The translations under genes and the position numbers were made by a program. DNA of 64,000 nucleotides, taken from the NCBI GenBank assembly GCA_018241765.1, contig JAFEDD010000002.1:221778-285777 (forward strand), in the 5' to 3' direction. Below, in pieces: positions 6,889-15,609 of this stretch. Numbering within the stretch: the first letter of the stretch is position 1; every line of letters starts with the position of its first letter. This stretch comes from Pseudomonadota bacterium (GTDB lineage: Bacteria; Pseudomonadota; Gammaproteobacteria; Burkholderiales; Casimicrobiaceae). The notes below the pieces were generated by a model that was not told the DNA's origin, did not search any database, and was given only the letters and a program-made list of their open reading frames with translations.

Positions 6889-8067
6889 CTAAAGGCCGGC
6901 GGCCTGTCGCAGCGCCGTGGCCCGGTCGGTGGCTTCCCAGGTGAATTCGGGCTCGTCGCGCCCGAAGTGGCCATAGGCGGCGGTTTTTTCGTAGATCGGG
7001 CGCAGCAGATCGAGCATCTGGATGATGCCCTTGGGGCGCAGGTCGAAGAGCTCGTTGACCAGCGCGGCAATCTTCTCGTCGGAGATGACGCCGGTGCCCT
7101 CGGTGTACACCGTGACGTTCATCGGCTTGGCGACACCGATGGCGTAGGCCACCTGCACCTGACACTGTCTGGCGAGGCCAGCGGCAACGACGTTCTTCGC
7201 GACGTAGCGCGCGGCGTAGGCGGCCGAGCGATCCACCTTCGACGGGTCTTTGCCCGAAAACGCGCCACCCCCGTGCGGGCAGGCGCCGCCGTAGGTGTCG
7301 ACGATGATCTTGCGACCGGTCAGGCCGCAGTCGCCCTGCGGGCCACCGACCACGAAGCGCCCGGTCGGGTTGACCAGATAGCGGGTGTTCTGCAGCCATT
7401 CCTTGGGCAGCACCGGCTTGATGATTTCCTCGATCACCGCCTCGTAGAAGCTCGCCTTCAGCTTGGTCGGCGATTCGCTTTGGTCGGGGCTGTGCTGCGT
7501 GGAGAGCACCACGGTGTCGATCGAGTGCGGCTTGCCGTCGACGTAGCGCATGGTGACCTGCGATTTCGCGTCCGGGCGCAGGAACGGCAGGCGGCCGTCC
7601 TTGCGCAGCATCGCTTGCCGTTCGACGAGGCGATGCGCGTAATAAATGGGCGCCGGCATCAGCGACGGAGTTTCGTCGCAGGCGTAGCCAAACATCAGCC
7701 CCTGGTCGCCGGCGCCGGTGTTCAGATGGTCATCGCTGGCGTGATCGACGCCCTGCGCAATGTCGTTGGACTGCTTGTCGTAGCAGACCATGACGGCGCA
7801 ACCCTTGTAATCGATGCCGTACTCGGTGTTGTCGTAGCCGATGCGCTTGATGGTGTCGCGCGCGACCTGGATGTAGTCGACGTGGGCATTGGTGGTGATC
7901 TCGCCGGCGAGCACCACGAGGCCGGTGTTGGTCAGGGTTTCAGCGGCGACGCGCGATCGCGGGTCCTGCTTGAAGATGGCGTCGAGAATGGCATCGGACA
8001 CCTGATCGGCTACCTTGTCGGGGTGGCCTTCGGAAACCGATTCGGAGGTGAAGAGAAAGTCGCTCAT
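6889..8067 (-). CDS. metK: S-adenosylmethionine synthase
   Basis: A 392-residue enzyme making S-adenosylmethionine from ATP and methionine in the cytoplasm. Family motifs are intact: [11 protein letters not shown] (8-18, with H15 and D17 for ATP/Mg), [16 protein letters not shown], and the phosphate loop [16 protein letters not shown]. The start at MSDFLF (8067) has CCGAGG upstream; the seven extra in-frame codons are not needed. The roughly 160-nt leader on the minus strand contains a strong hairpin. It is divergent from the acyltransferase operon. Confidence 0.97.
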   Translation of the reverse strand: MSDFLFTSESVSEGHPDKVADQVSDAILDAIFKQDPRSRVAAETLTNTGLVVLAGEITTNAHVDYIQVARDTIKRIGYDNTEYGIDYKGCAVMVCYDKQSNDIAQGVDHASDDHLNTGAGDQGLMFGYACDETPSLMPAPIYYAHRLVERQAMLRKDGRLPFLRPDAKSQVTMRYVDGKPHSIDTVVLSTQHSPDQSESPTKLKASFYEAVIEEIIKPVLPKEWLQNTRYLVNPTGRFVVGGPQGDCGLTGRKIIVDTYGGACPHGGGAFSGKDPSKVDRSAAYAARYVAKNVVAAGLARQCQVQVAYAIGVAKPMNVTVYTEGTGVISDEKIAALVNELFDLRPKGIIQMLDLLRPIYEKTAAYGHFGRDEPEFTWEATDRATALRQAAGL

Positions 8068-8184
8068 GGATAACCTCGGGATGAACATCGCATCGGTTCG
8101 ACTGTGCGAGCCGGTGACGTGTTGAGGTTCACGAGCGGCGACGCTTTAGCGGCTGTCGGCGGCGCGGCGCGAGGCGGCGCGGCC

Positions 8185-8238
8185 TGCGCCCGTCCCGCAA
8201 GTAGTCGAATAACTCGACGGGCGCAACCTAGAATTCTA
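8185..8238. promoter_or_regulatory. symmetrical -10 palindrome and metK leader hairpin
   Basis: TAGAATTCTA (8229-8238) gives a TAGAAT -10-like hexamer on both strands, facing metK (minus) and the acyltransferase operon (plus). On the minus strand, just beyond the expected metK transcription start, TGCGCCCGTC (8225-8216 read on minus) and its exact complement (8194-8185) form a 10-bp stem around a 21-nt loop. An inner GTCGA/TCGAC pairing competes for part of the left arm. This looks like a structured metK 5' leader, but it matches no riboswitch class I can name. Confidence 0.5.
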
Positions 8239-8266
8239 AGCCATCGGTCACATTGGGTTGACCGTC

Positions 8267-9172
8267 ATGGAGCAAGCGTTCCCCGTGTCTTCGTTTCTCG
8301 CCCCTACCGCAACGCTGCTTGCGCGCTGGCTCGCGCGGCGCTCGCTCGCGACACAGGCGCGGCTTGGCGCGATGCTCGGCACGTTGATGTTGCTCTCCGC
8401 TGGCATGCGCTCGCGTCTGCGCGGCTATCTGCAGCAGGCGGGTTATCAGGGGCGCGTTTCGCTGGCGACGGCGGCGGCGGGCATCGGGCGCATGGCGATC
8501 GAGACCGCCGCGCTGTGGCAGACGCCCGACGCCGAGGCGCTCGCACGAGTCCGCGTCGTCGAAGGTTGGGACGACGTGCTCGCCGCGCATGAAGCCGGGC
8601 GCGGCGTGATCTTTCTGACCCCCCACATGGCGACCTTCGAGATCGCTTCGTTGTTCATCGGCTCGCAGCTTGCGCTAACCGTCATGTTCCGCTCACCGCG
8701 CGTGCGCTGGGCCGAGCCCCTGATGCGCGCCGGGCGCGACCGCATGCAAATCAAATCGGAACCGGCCGAGATGAGCGGCCTCAGGGCGATGCTGAAGGCA
8801 TTGCGGCGAGGCGGGGCGATCGGTTTGTTGCCGGATCAGGTGCCCGATCCCGGGCGTGGCGGCGAAGGTGTGTGGGCACCGTTCTTCGGCCGACCCGCCT
8901 TCACCATGACGCTCGTGCACAAACTCGCGCGGACGACGGGCGCCTTGGTCGTCATGGTCGGCTGCGTGCGGCTGCCGCAAGCTGCCGGCTATCGCCTGAG
9001 TTTCGTGCCGCTGCATGCGTTCGCCGATGACGCGGTGGCCGCGGCGGGGCAATTGAACGCGGCGGTCGAGGCGGCCATCGCACAGGCGCCCGAGCAGTTC
9101 CTCTGGAGTTACAACCGCTACAAGGTGCCGGCCGGCGCGCCACCGCCCGACGCGACGACGGGGGTTCGGTGA
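8267..9172 (+). CDS. LpxL/HtrB-type lysophospholipid acyltransferase
   Basis: A 301-residue member of the late lipid A acyltransferase family, which moves an acyl chain from acyl-ACP to lipid A precursors at the inner membrane. The catalytic motif is HMATFE (H120-E125), an HX4E variant; downstream are a conserved Arg/Pro block (MFRSPRV) and LLPDQVPDPGRGGEGVWAPFFG. The start at ATG 8267 is uncertain because an in-frame TTG lies at 8258 and neither has a strong ribosome site. Its stop overlaps the start of the next acyltransferase (GTGA). Confidence 0.85.
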   Translation: MEQAFPVSSFLAPTATLLARWLARRSLATQARLGAMLGTLMLLSAGMRSRLRGYLQQAGYQGRVSLATAAAGIGRMAIETAALWQTPDAEALARVRVVEGWDDVLAAHEAGRGVIFLTPHMATFEIASLFIGSQLALTVMFRSPRVRWAEPLMRAGRDRMQIKSEPAEMSGLRAMLKALRRGGAIGLLPDQVPDPGRGGEGVWAPFFGRPAFTMTLVHKLARTTGALVVMVGCVRLPQAAGYRLSFVPLHAFADDAVAAAGQLNAAVEAAIAQAPEQFLWSYNRYKVPAGAPPPDATTGVR

Positions 9173-10059
9173 CGCTCGCGGGTGCGCTCACGCGGGGCGG
9201 CAGCAAACTGCTCTCGCGCCTGCCGTTGCCTGTCATCGCTGCGCTGAGCGTACCCTTGGCCACGCTCGGTTGGTGGCTCGCGGGGCCACGGCGGCGGGTG
9301 GCGCTGACCAACCTTCGCCTTTGTTTTCCCGAGTCGAGCGAACGCGAGCGCGTCGCCATTGCGAAAGCGCATTTTCGGGCGTACGTGCAGGCCGCGCTGG
9401 AGCACGGTTTTCTGTGGAACGCCAGTGCCGAGCGCATTCGTGATTACGTGACGCTGCACGACGAGCAGCAATGGCGACGCTTTCGCGACAAGGACCCGCA
9501 CAAGCCCATCATCTGGCTTTGCCCGCATTTCATCGGGCTCGATGCCGCTGCGATTCGCATTTCGGTCGACACCTCGGGTTGTTCGCTATACAGTCAGCAG
9601 AGCAACCCGGACATCGACCGCTTGCTGCTCGATGGCCGCACGCGCTTTGGTCACTCGAAGATCATCGCCCGCAACGAAGGGGTGAAACCGATCGTGCGCG
9701 CGATGCGCGAAGGGCTGCCGTTCTACTATCTGCCTGACATGGATTTCGGATTGCGTGATTCAGTGTTCGTTCCGTTCTTTGGTGTGGAAGCGGCCACCAT
9801 CACCGGTGTGTCGCGGTTGGCGAAGCTGACCGGCGCCGTGGTGGTGCCGGTCATTGCGACGCAACGCCCGCGCGGGGCGGGGTACGACGTGCGCTTCCAT
9901 CCCGCGTTCACCGACTTTCCGTCGGGCGACGACGTGGCCGACGCGAAACGGGTCAACGCCTTCATCGAAGAGCGAGTGCGTGAACACACCGCGCAGTACC
10001 TGTGGACGCACAAGCGCTTCAAGACGCGGCCGCCCGGCGCGCCGAGCCTGTATCGATGA
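9169..10059 (+). CDS. LpxL/LpxM-type lipid A acyltransferase (second copy)
   Basis: A 296-residue acyltransferase with a GTG start overlapping the previous stop by four bases. The catalytic motif is HFIGLD (H120-D125), the classic HX4D form, followed by YSQQSNPDID and LPDMDFGLRDSVFVPFFG. An N-terminal hydrophobic segment (PVIAALSVPLATLGWWLAG) anchors it to the inner membrane. Two adjacent late acyltransferases with different motifs (HX4E and HX4D) fit primary and secondary acylation of lipid A. Its own stop overlaps the tsaC/sua5 start. Confidence 0.88.
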   Translation: MTLAGALTRGGSKLLSRLPLPVIAALSVPLATLGWWLAGPRRRVALTNLRLCFPESSERERVAIAKAHFRAYVQAALEHGFLWNASAERIRDYVTLHDEQQWRRFRDKDPHKPIIWLCPHFIGLDAAAIRISVDTSGCSLYSQQSNPDIDRLLLDGRTRFGHSKIIARNEGVKPIVRAMREGLPFYYLPDMDFGLRDSVFVPFFGVEAATITGVSRLAKLTGAVVVPVIATQRPRGAGYDVRFHPAFTDFPSGDDVADAKRVNAFIEERVREHTAQYLWTHKRFKTRPPGAPSLYR

Positions 10060-11108
10060 GCGGCGCGCACGCCCACATCGAGGCGGCCGACGAGCATGGC
10101 GTGGCCCACGCGGTGGAACGGCTCGCCTCAGGCGGATTGGTTGGGTTGCCCACGGAAACGGTCTATGGCCTGGCTGCGGATGCCGACGATGCCGACGCCG
10201 TCGCGCGCATCTTCGCGGCCAAGGGGCGGCCGGCCGATCATCCGTTGATCGTGCACGTGGCGTCGGCCGAGGCTGCGGCGGCGTGGGCGTCGCCGTGGCC
10301 GGACGCAGCGCGCCGGCTCGCCGAAGCCTTCTGGCCGGGGCCAATGACGCTCATCGTGCGCGCTGCTGCCCATGTGCTGGCGTCGGTGACCGGCGGGCAG
10401 GACACGGTGGGTCTGCGCGTGCCGTCGCATCCCGTCGCACAGGCCGTGCTGCGCGCCATGGCGACAGCGAAGGGGCGCGCCGTTGGCCTCGCGGCGCCGT
10501 CGGCCAACCGCTTTGGCCATGTCAGCCCGACGACGGCGGAGCACGTGCGCTCCGAGTTTCCCGACCTCGACCTGCTCGTGCTCGATGGCGGCGCGAGCGC
10601 CGTCGGCGTCGAATCCACGATCATCGATGTCAGCACCGAGGCCGTGCGCGTGCTGCGCCCCGGACGCATCCGGCGTGACGACATCGCCGCCGTGCTCGGC
10701 TCCTTGCCGCTGGAGGCGGGAGCCGATGCGCCGCGCGTGTCGGGGTCGCTCGCGACGCACTACGCGCCGCGCACGCCGAGCGTGCTGATGGCGGGCGAGC
10801 ACCTGAAGCGGCAGCTGCGCGCGTTTCGTCAGGCCAAGGCCGCGCAACCCCGGCGCTGTGTGATCACGCATTCCTTCACCGTGGAGTCGGAAGGGACGTT
10901 GCACGGCATCCGTCTCGATGCCGATGCGAAGGCGTGGGAGCACGAGCTCTATGCGCTGTTGCGACGACTCGACGCCGAGCGTTACGCGCAGCTGCTGATC
11001 GAGGCGCCACCGGCGACCGCCGAGTGGGACGCGGTGACCGACCGCTTGCGTCGGGCAACGCACGGCCAGTCCCTCGATGCCGCTGCGGAGCGCCCGTCGA
11101 CGCCATGA
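10056..11108 (+). CDS. L-threonylcarbamoyladenylate synthase, Sua5 type
   Basis: A 350-residue enzyme that makes threonylcarbamoyl-AMP from threonine, bicarbonate and ATP for t6A modification of ANN-decoding tRNAs. The N-terminal YrdC domain is clear (GLPTETVYGLAAD, FAAKGRPADHPLIVH, GLAAPSANRFGHVSPT, VGVESTIID). About 130 further residues (LATHYAPRTPSV onward) form the C-terminal Sua5 domain absent from the short TsaC form. The ATG overlaps the previous stop (ATGA), and the next gene overlaps it in the same way. Confidence 0.93.
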   Translation: MSGAHAHIEAADEHGVAHAVERLASGGLVGLPTETVYGLAADADDADAVARIFAAKGRPADHPLIVHVASAEAAAAWASPWPDAARRLAEAFWPGPMTLIVRAAAHVLASVTGGQDTVGLRVPSHPVAQAVLRAMATAKGRAVGLAAPSANRFGHVSPTTAEHVRSEFPDLDLLVLDGGASAVGVESTIIDVSTEAVRVLRPGRIRRDDIAAVLGSLPLEAGADAPRVSGSLATHYAPRTPSVLMAGEHLKRQLRAFRQAKAAQPRRCVITHSFTVESEGTLHGIRLDADAKAWEHELYALLRRLDAERYAQLLIEAPPATAEWDAVTDRLRRATHGQSLDAAAERPSTP

Positions 11109-12259
11109 AAATCGTGCTCGCGCCCGATTCCTTCAAAGGCTCGTTGAGCGCCGCCGACGCCTGCGCCGCCATCGAGCGCGGGCTGCGCCAGGTGTTGCCG
11201 GACGCTGACATTTTGAGCCGACCGATGGCCGATGGCGGCGAGGGCACGCTTGCGGCCGTGCTGGCGGCGGCAGGCACCCGTGGCGCCGCACGGCGCAAGC
11301 AGGCGCTGGTGCGCAACGCGGCCGGCCAGTCGGCCGAGGCGGGGTACGTGCTGCTGCGTCGTGGCGTCCGCGAGGTGGCGGTCATCGAGGTCGCGCAGAT
11401 CGTCGGCATCGAGGACGCGCACAACCGCGCGCGTCCGGTGGCCGAGCGCACCAGTTACGGCGTTGGCGAACTGCTTCGACTGTTGCTTGACGAGGGCATC
11501 CGTCACTTCTACATCGGGCTCGGCGGCACGTCGACGAACGACGGCGGCGCGGGCATGCTTGCCGCACTGGGCGTACGCTTCACCGATACGTGGCGGCGCG
11601 TGATCGAACCGACCCCGGATGGGCTTGCGCAGTTGATTTCGGTCGATGTGACGGCGATCGAGCCGCGACTCGCGGAATGCACGATCACCGTGTTGTCCGA
11701 CGTTGCCCATCCGCTGCTCGGTGAGCGGGGCGCGACGGCGGTGTTCGGGCCGCAGAAGGGGGTTGCCGCGCACGAGGTCGCGCAACTCGACGCCGTGTTG
11801 GCGGCCTACGCGCAGCGGCTGGAGGCGGCGCTGCGCCGGCACGCAACGAAGGAGCCGGGGGCCGGCGCCGCGGGCGGCATCGGCTACGCACTTCATCTGA
11901 TCGGCGCGCGCTTCGAGACGGGGGCGCAGACCGTCGCCCAGCTGATGGGGCTCGCCGATGCCTGCCGCGATGCCGACTGGCTGATCACCGGCGAAGGACA
12001 CAGCGACGCGCAGACGCTCAGCGGCAAGGCACCGATGACGGCTGCTCGTATCGCACGCGCCAGCGCACGACCGGACGCGTTGGCGACCTTGTTGAGCGGA
12101 GGCCTGGATCCTGCCGTGTTGCCGCAACTGAACGAAGTGTTCAACGGCGGCTGCTTTGCCATTGCGCCCGGCCCGATGACGCTCGATCAGGCCGTGATTC
12201 GGGCGCCCGAACTACTTACGTCGATGGCGGCGCAACTGGCGCGCCTGCGCCGACGCTGA
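11105..12259 (+). CDS. glycerate kinase (GlxK/GarK family)
   Basis: A 384-residue kinase phosphorylating D-glycerate to 2-phosphoglycerate. It begins with the family signature MKIVLAPDSFKGSLSAADAC and contains RPMADGGEGT, IGLGGTSTNDGGAGM and ITGEGHSDAQTLSGKAP. The start overlaps the preceding gene by ATGA. It is the last of four overlapping genes (two lipid A acyltransferases, Sua5, glycerate kinase). Whether the product is 2- or 3-phosphoglycerate cannot be read from the sequence; the type II family normally gives 2-phosphoglycerate. Confidence 0.93.
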   Translation: MKIVLAPDSFKGSLSAADACAAIERGLRQVLPDADILSRPMADGGEGTLAAVLAAAGTRGAARRKQALVRNAAGQSAEAGYVLLRRGVREVAVIEVAQIVGIEDAHNRARPVAERTSYGVGELLRLLLDEGIRHFYIGLGGTSTNDGGAGMLAALGVRFTDTWRRVIEPTPDGLAQLISVDVTAIEPRLAECTITVLSDVAHPLLGERGATAVFGPQKGVAAHEVAQLDAVLAAYAQRLEAALRRHATKEPGAGAAGGIGYALHLIGARFETGAQTVAQLMGLADACRDADWLITGEGHSDAQTLSGKAPMTAARIARASARPDALATLLSGGLDPAVLPQLNEVFNGGCFAIAPGPMTLDQAVIRAPELLTSMAAQLARLRRR

Positions 12260-12277
12260 CCGGGAGCGGCGCGGGCG

Positions 12278-13354
12278 TCAACCGCGCAATGCAAAGCGGA
12301 TGCGGCCGTCGTCGCCGACGATACGATCGAGCCGCCCGATCTGCCAGCCGTGGTTGACGTGCGCGACCGCCTCGGCAATGGCGAAGAAAAGCTGGTGACG
12401 ATCGAGTTGGCGCCGAAACAGCGTGGGAATGAGCTCGGCCGCGGTTTTCGGAGCTTCCGCCACGGCGGCATAGAGCTCGTCCATGCGCGTCTCATGATGC
12501 GTCTCGAGCGTCGCCACACGAGCGGCGATGCCGCGAAACGGCAAGCCGTGCGAGGGGAGCACCAGCGTGTCATCCTCGCAGTACTTGAACGCCTGCAGTG
12601 AGTTCACATAGTCGCTGACCGCATCGGCCAGCGGCGTCACCGGCCACACATTGACGTTGGTGGAGATTTTCGGCAACAGCATGTCGCCGCTGACCAGTAC
12701 GCGCCGCTCGGCGCAGTAGAAGCTCAGGTGTTCGGTCGTGTGGCCGTAGCCGACGATCGCCGTCCAGAAATGTCCGCCGATGGTGATGGTGTCGCCGGGC
12801 GTGATCCGGTTGCAGCACGGCGGCCGTGTCGGCACGCCGAAGGTGTAGGTGTTGCCGCGGTTGGCGGTGATGTCGATCTGCTCTTCGCTCAATCCGTGGG
12901 CGCGGAAAAACTCGGCAAGGATTGGCCGGGCGTAGCCGCCGCTGCCGTCGGCCACACTGTGCGCGGCGAGCAGTTCGGCGAGGCTCATCTCGACGATGAT
13001 TGGCCCTTCCCGTGTGGCGAAGCGCTCGGCCAGCCATTGTGCGTTGCCGAGGTGGTCGGGGTGATAGTGGGTGACGAGGATGCGCTTCAACGGCTTGCCG
13101 CCCATCGTCGTCGTGAAGTGTTGCTCCCACAGGGCGCGGGTCGCCTCCACGCCGAACCCGGTGTCGATGAGCGTCCATCCGTCGCGCGGGTCGTCTTCAC
13201 TCGCGGGCTCCTCGATCAGCCAAAGGTTGATGTGATCGAGCGCGAACGGCAATGGCATGCGCAGCCATTTGATGCCTGGGGCGATGTCGATGAAGGCGCC
13301 CGGAGCGGGCGGGGCGGCGTGCGGAAAGCTGAGCGGGGCGGCGTCGGTGTTCAT
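12278..13354 (-). CDS. MBL-fold metallo-hydrolase
   Basis: A 358-residue metallo-beta-lactamase-fold hydrolase. The metal site THYHPDHLG is complete (H96, H98, D100, H101), with later ligands in YGHTTEH and LPSHG, and a helical C-terminal part as in glyoxalase II-like or acyl-thioester hydrolases. The ATG at 13354 was chosen as the first plausible start; the open frame extends 32 codons further into the liuR promoter. It is divergent from liuR and beside acyl-CoA catabolic genes, so a thioesterase-like role is possible. The substrate is unknown. Confidence 0.85.
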   Translation of the reverse strand: MNTDAAPLSFPHAAPPAPGAFIDIAPGIKWLRMPLPFALDHINLWLIEEPASEDDPRDGWTLIDTGFGVEATRALWEQHFTTTMGGKPLKRILVTHYHPDHLGNAQWLAERFATREGPIIVEMSLAELLAAHSVADGSGGYARPILAEFFRAHGLSEEQIDITANRGNTYTFGVPTRPPCCNRITPGDTITIGGHFWTAIVGYGHTTEHLSFYCAERRVLVSGDMLLPKISTNVNVWPVTPLADAVSDYVNSLQAFKYCEDDTLVLPSHGLPFRGIAARVATLETHHETRMDELYAAVAEAPKTAAELIPTLFRRQLDRHQLFFAIAEAVAHVNHGWQIGRLDRIVGDDGRIRFALRG

Positions 13355-13420
13355 GCGTCCGATGCTAGCCCAATGCCGCTGGTGGAGCGCTCGCGGCAGC
13401 CAAGTCGCTACACTGGCCGA

Positions 13421-13846
13421 ATGCCCGCTTCCGTCGCCGTTCCCGCGCACGATGCCCTGCGCTGCGAGACCTTCACCATCACCGAGCTCGCCGATGAGTT
13501 CGCGCTGACGACGCGCGCCATTCGCTTTTATGAGGACCAGGGGCTGCTCGCGCCGCAGCGGCGCGGAACCCGACGCCTGTACACGCCGCGCGAGCGGGTG
13601 CGGCTGAAGCTGATCCTGCGCGGCAAGCGCCTTGGCATGAGCCTCGCGGAGATTGCCGAGATCCTCGATTTGTATGCGGCCGGCAAGAGCGAGCGCTCAC
13701 AGTTGGAAAAACTCCTGGAAACCCTCTCTCGCCGCCGGGCCATCATCGAGCAGCAGCGGGAAGACATCGATGTCGTGCTTGCCGAAATCGCGGCACTGGA
13801 AAAGGATTGTCGCAAGCGGCTGAAGCGTGGCGCCGGTGGAGCCTGA
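13421..13846 (+). CDS. liuR: MerR-family regulator, probable LiuR
   Basis: A 141-residue MerR-type regulator: N-terminal winged helix TITELADEFALTTRAIRFYEDQGLL, wing RRLYTPRERVRLKLIL, a GMSLAEIAEIL segment, and a dimerising coiled coil in the last 60 residues (LEKLLETLSRRRAIIEQQREDIDVVLAEIAALE; described in parts). It lacks C-terminal metal-binding cysteines. Its place at the head of the leucine/isovalerate genes and a double palindrome just downstream match known LiuR regulation of liu genes. The gene name is assigned by context and motif. Confidence 0.85.
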   Translation: MPASVAVPAHDALRCETFTITELADEFALTTRAIRFYEDQGLLAPQRRGTRRLYTPRERVRLKLILRGKRLGMSLAEIAEILDLYAAGKSERSQLEKLLETLSRRRAIIEQQREDIDVVLAEIAALEKDCRKRLKRGAGGA

Positions 13847-13874
13847 GAGGCGCTCGACCGGCCGGAAACCGGAC

Positions 13875-13911
13875 TTTACGTTGACGTAAACGTCAATTGG
13901 TTCGCTAGAAT
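13875..13911 (+). promoter_or_regulatory. liu promoter with two overlapping LiuR-type palindromes
   Basis: TTTACGT-TG-ACGTAAA (13875-13890) and TTGACGT-AA-ACGTCAA (13881-13896) are both perfect and overlap. A -35-like TTGACG (13881-13886) and a -10-like TAGAAT (13906-13911) are separated by 19 bp, the long spacer typical of MerR-family-controlled promoters. Binding by LiuR is inferred from the neighbouring gene. The predicted transcription start falls at about 13918, right at the ATG of the thioesterase gene. Confidence 0.8.
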
Positions 13912-13918
13912 GCACCGT

Positions 13919-14344
13919 ATGCTTTCGCCTCAGAAAACGGCCGATATCCTCGACATCCTTCAGGCGCAGGGCGCCATGCGCTTGATCGGCGCGCGCTTGA
14001 CCGCGGTGGATGCGGGCGTGGTGGAGATGGAGCTTGACTTCCGCCCCGAACTCTCGCAGCAGCATGGCTACTTTCACGCCGGCATCATCGCGACCTTGGT
14101 CGATACCGCGGGGGGATGCGCCGGGGCAACCCTGATGCCGCCGGGCAGTGGGGTGCTGACGGTGGAATACAAACTCAACACCATGGCGCCGGGCGATGGC
14201 GAGCGATTGCGCGCCCGCGCCGAGGTCATCAAGGCCGGGCGTACGCTGACCATCACGCAAGGCAAGGTCTGGGTGACCAAGGGGGGCGGGGAGACACTCT
14301 GTGCCATGATGCAGCAGACTTTGATCACGTTGCCGGCGAAGTAG
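13919..14344 (+). CDS. PaaI-family hotdog thioesterase
   Basis: A 141-residue hotdog-fold protein with the PaaI-type motif [21 protein letters not shown], in which an Asp in the long helix is the usual catalytic acid. It probably hydrolyses acyl-CoA thioesters and could rescue CoA when liu intermediates accumulate. The ATG at 13910 lies inside the -10 box, so the ATG at 13919 is preferred; no ribosome site precedes it and the message may be leaderless. It is the first gene under the LiuR-type promoter. Confidence 0.85.
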   Translation: MLSPQKTADILDILQAQGAMRLIGARLTAVDAGVVEMELDFRPELSQQHGYFHAGIIATLVDTAGGCAGATLMPPGSGVLTVEYKLNTMAPGDGERLRARAEVIKAGRTLTITQGKVWVTKGGGETLCAMMQQTLITLPAK

Positions 14345-14439
14345 CACAAGACAGGCAGGGGCACGATGAACCTCGGGTCGGTCCACCGCTTGCGGGGATC
14401 TGCGGCCACGGCGGCGCCCATCGAATACAGGAGGACAGC

Positions 14440-15603
14440 ATGCAGTTTCCGCAACTCAAATTCGACCTCGGCGAAGACATCGACATGCTGCGCGACAGCG
14501 TGCATGCGTTCGCGCAGGCCGAGATCGCGCCACGCGCGGCCGCGATCGACCGCGACAACCAGTTCCCGATGGATCTGTGGCGCAAGATGGGTGAACTCGG
14601 GGTGCTCGGCATCACCGTGCCCGAGCAGTTCGGCGGCGCGGGGCTGGGCTATCTCGCGCACGTCGTCGCGATGGAGGAGATCAGCCGAGCCAGCGGCGCC
14701 GTGGGCCTCTCCTACGGGGCGCATTCCAATCTCTGCGTCAATCAGTTGAAGCTCAACGGCAGCGATGCGCAACGCCGGAAGTACCTGCCAAAGCTGGTTT
14801 CCGGCGAGCATGTCGGCGCGCTGGCGATGAGCGAGCCGGGCTCGGGCTCCGATGTCGTCAGCATGCGGCTGCGTGCCGAGCACAAGGGTGACCACTACGT
14901 GCTCAATGGCAACAAGATGTGGATCACCAACGGGCCCGACGCCGACACGCTCGTCGTCTACGCGAAGACCGATCCGGCCGTGGGCGCGCGCGGCATCACC
15001 GCCTTCATCGTCGAGAAAGGTTTCCCCGGTTTCTCGACCGCGCAGAAGCTCGACAAGCTCGGCATGCGCGGCAGCAACACCTGCGAGCTGGTGTTTCAGG
15101 ATTGCGTCGTGCCGGCCGAAAACGTGCTGAAGGAAGTCGGCAAAGGCGTCAATGTGCTGATGAGTGGGCTCGACTACGAGCGCGCGGTGCTCGCCGGTGG
15201 GTCGGTCGGGTTGATGGCGGCCGCGCTCGACGTCGTGCTGCCCTACGTGCACGAGCGCAAGCAGTTCAACCAGTCGATCGGCGAATTCCAGCTCATGCAG
15301 GGCAAGCTCGCCGACATGTATGCAACCTATTCCGCCTGCCGCGCCTATCTCTACGCGGTCGCCCGCGCCTGCGATCGCGGCGAGGTCACGCGCAAGGATG
15401 CCGCGGCGGTCATCCTGTATTGCGCCGAGAAGGCGACGTGGCTCGCCGGCGAGGCGATCCAGACGCTCGGTGGCAATGGCTACATCAACGAATACCCGAC
15501 CGGTCGCATTTGGCGCGATGCGAAACTCTATGAGATCGGCGCCGGCACCAGCGAAATCCGGCGCATGCTGATCGGGCGCGAGTGGTTCAACGAGACGAAG
15601 TGA
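14440..15603 (+). CDS. liuA: isovaleryl-CoA dehydrogenase
   Basis: A 387-residue FAD flavoprotein oxidising isovaleryl-CoA to 3-methylcrotonyl-CoA, passing electrons to ETF. The catalytic glutamate is in [12 protein letters not shown] (E247), the position used by isovaleryl-CoA dehydrogenases. At the SCAD/MCAD catalytic position the motif reads [10 protein letters not shown], with Ala in place of Glu, which supports this assignment. [11 protein letters not shown] and [17 protein letters not shown] are typical acyl-CoA dehydrogenase segments. AGGAGG lies 5 nt before the ATG. Confidence 0.95.
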   Translation: MQFPQLKFDLGEDIDMLRDSVHAFAQAEIAPRAAAIDRDNQFPMDLWRKMGELGVLGITVPEQFGGAGLGYLAHVVAMEEISRASGAVGLSYGAHSNLCVNQLKLNGSDAQRRKYLPKLVSGEHVGALAMSEPGSGSDVVSMRLRAEHKGDHYVLNGNKMWITNGPDADTLVVYAKTDPAVGARGITAFIVEKGFPGFSTAQKLDKLGMRGSNTCELVFQDCVVPAENVLKEVGKGVNVLMSGLDYERAVLAGGSVGLMAAALDVVLPYVHERKQFNQSIGEFQLMQGKLADMYATYSACRAYLYAVARACDRGEVTRKDAAAVILYCAEKATWLAGEAIQTLGGNGYINEYPTGRIWRDAKLYEIGAGTSEIRRMLIGREWFNETK

Positions 15604-15609
15604 GCGACC

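Noticed and set aside
8068..8230. Known SAM or SAH riboswitch upstream of metK
   Set aside because: No match to the conserved cores of SAM-I, SAM-II or SAH classes could be made by eye; only an unassigned hairpin is reported.
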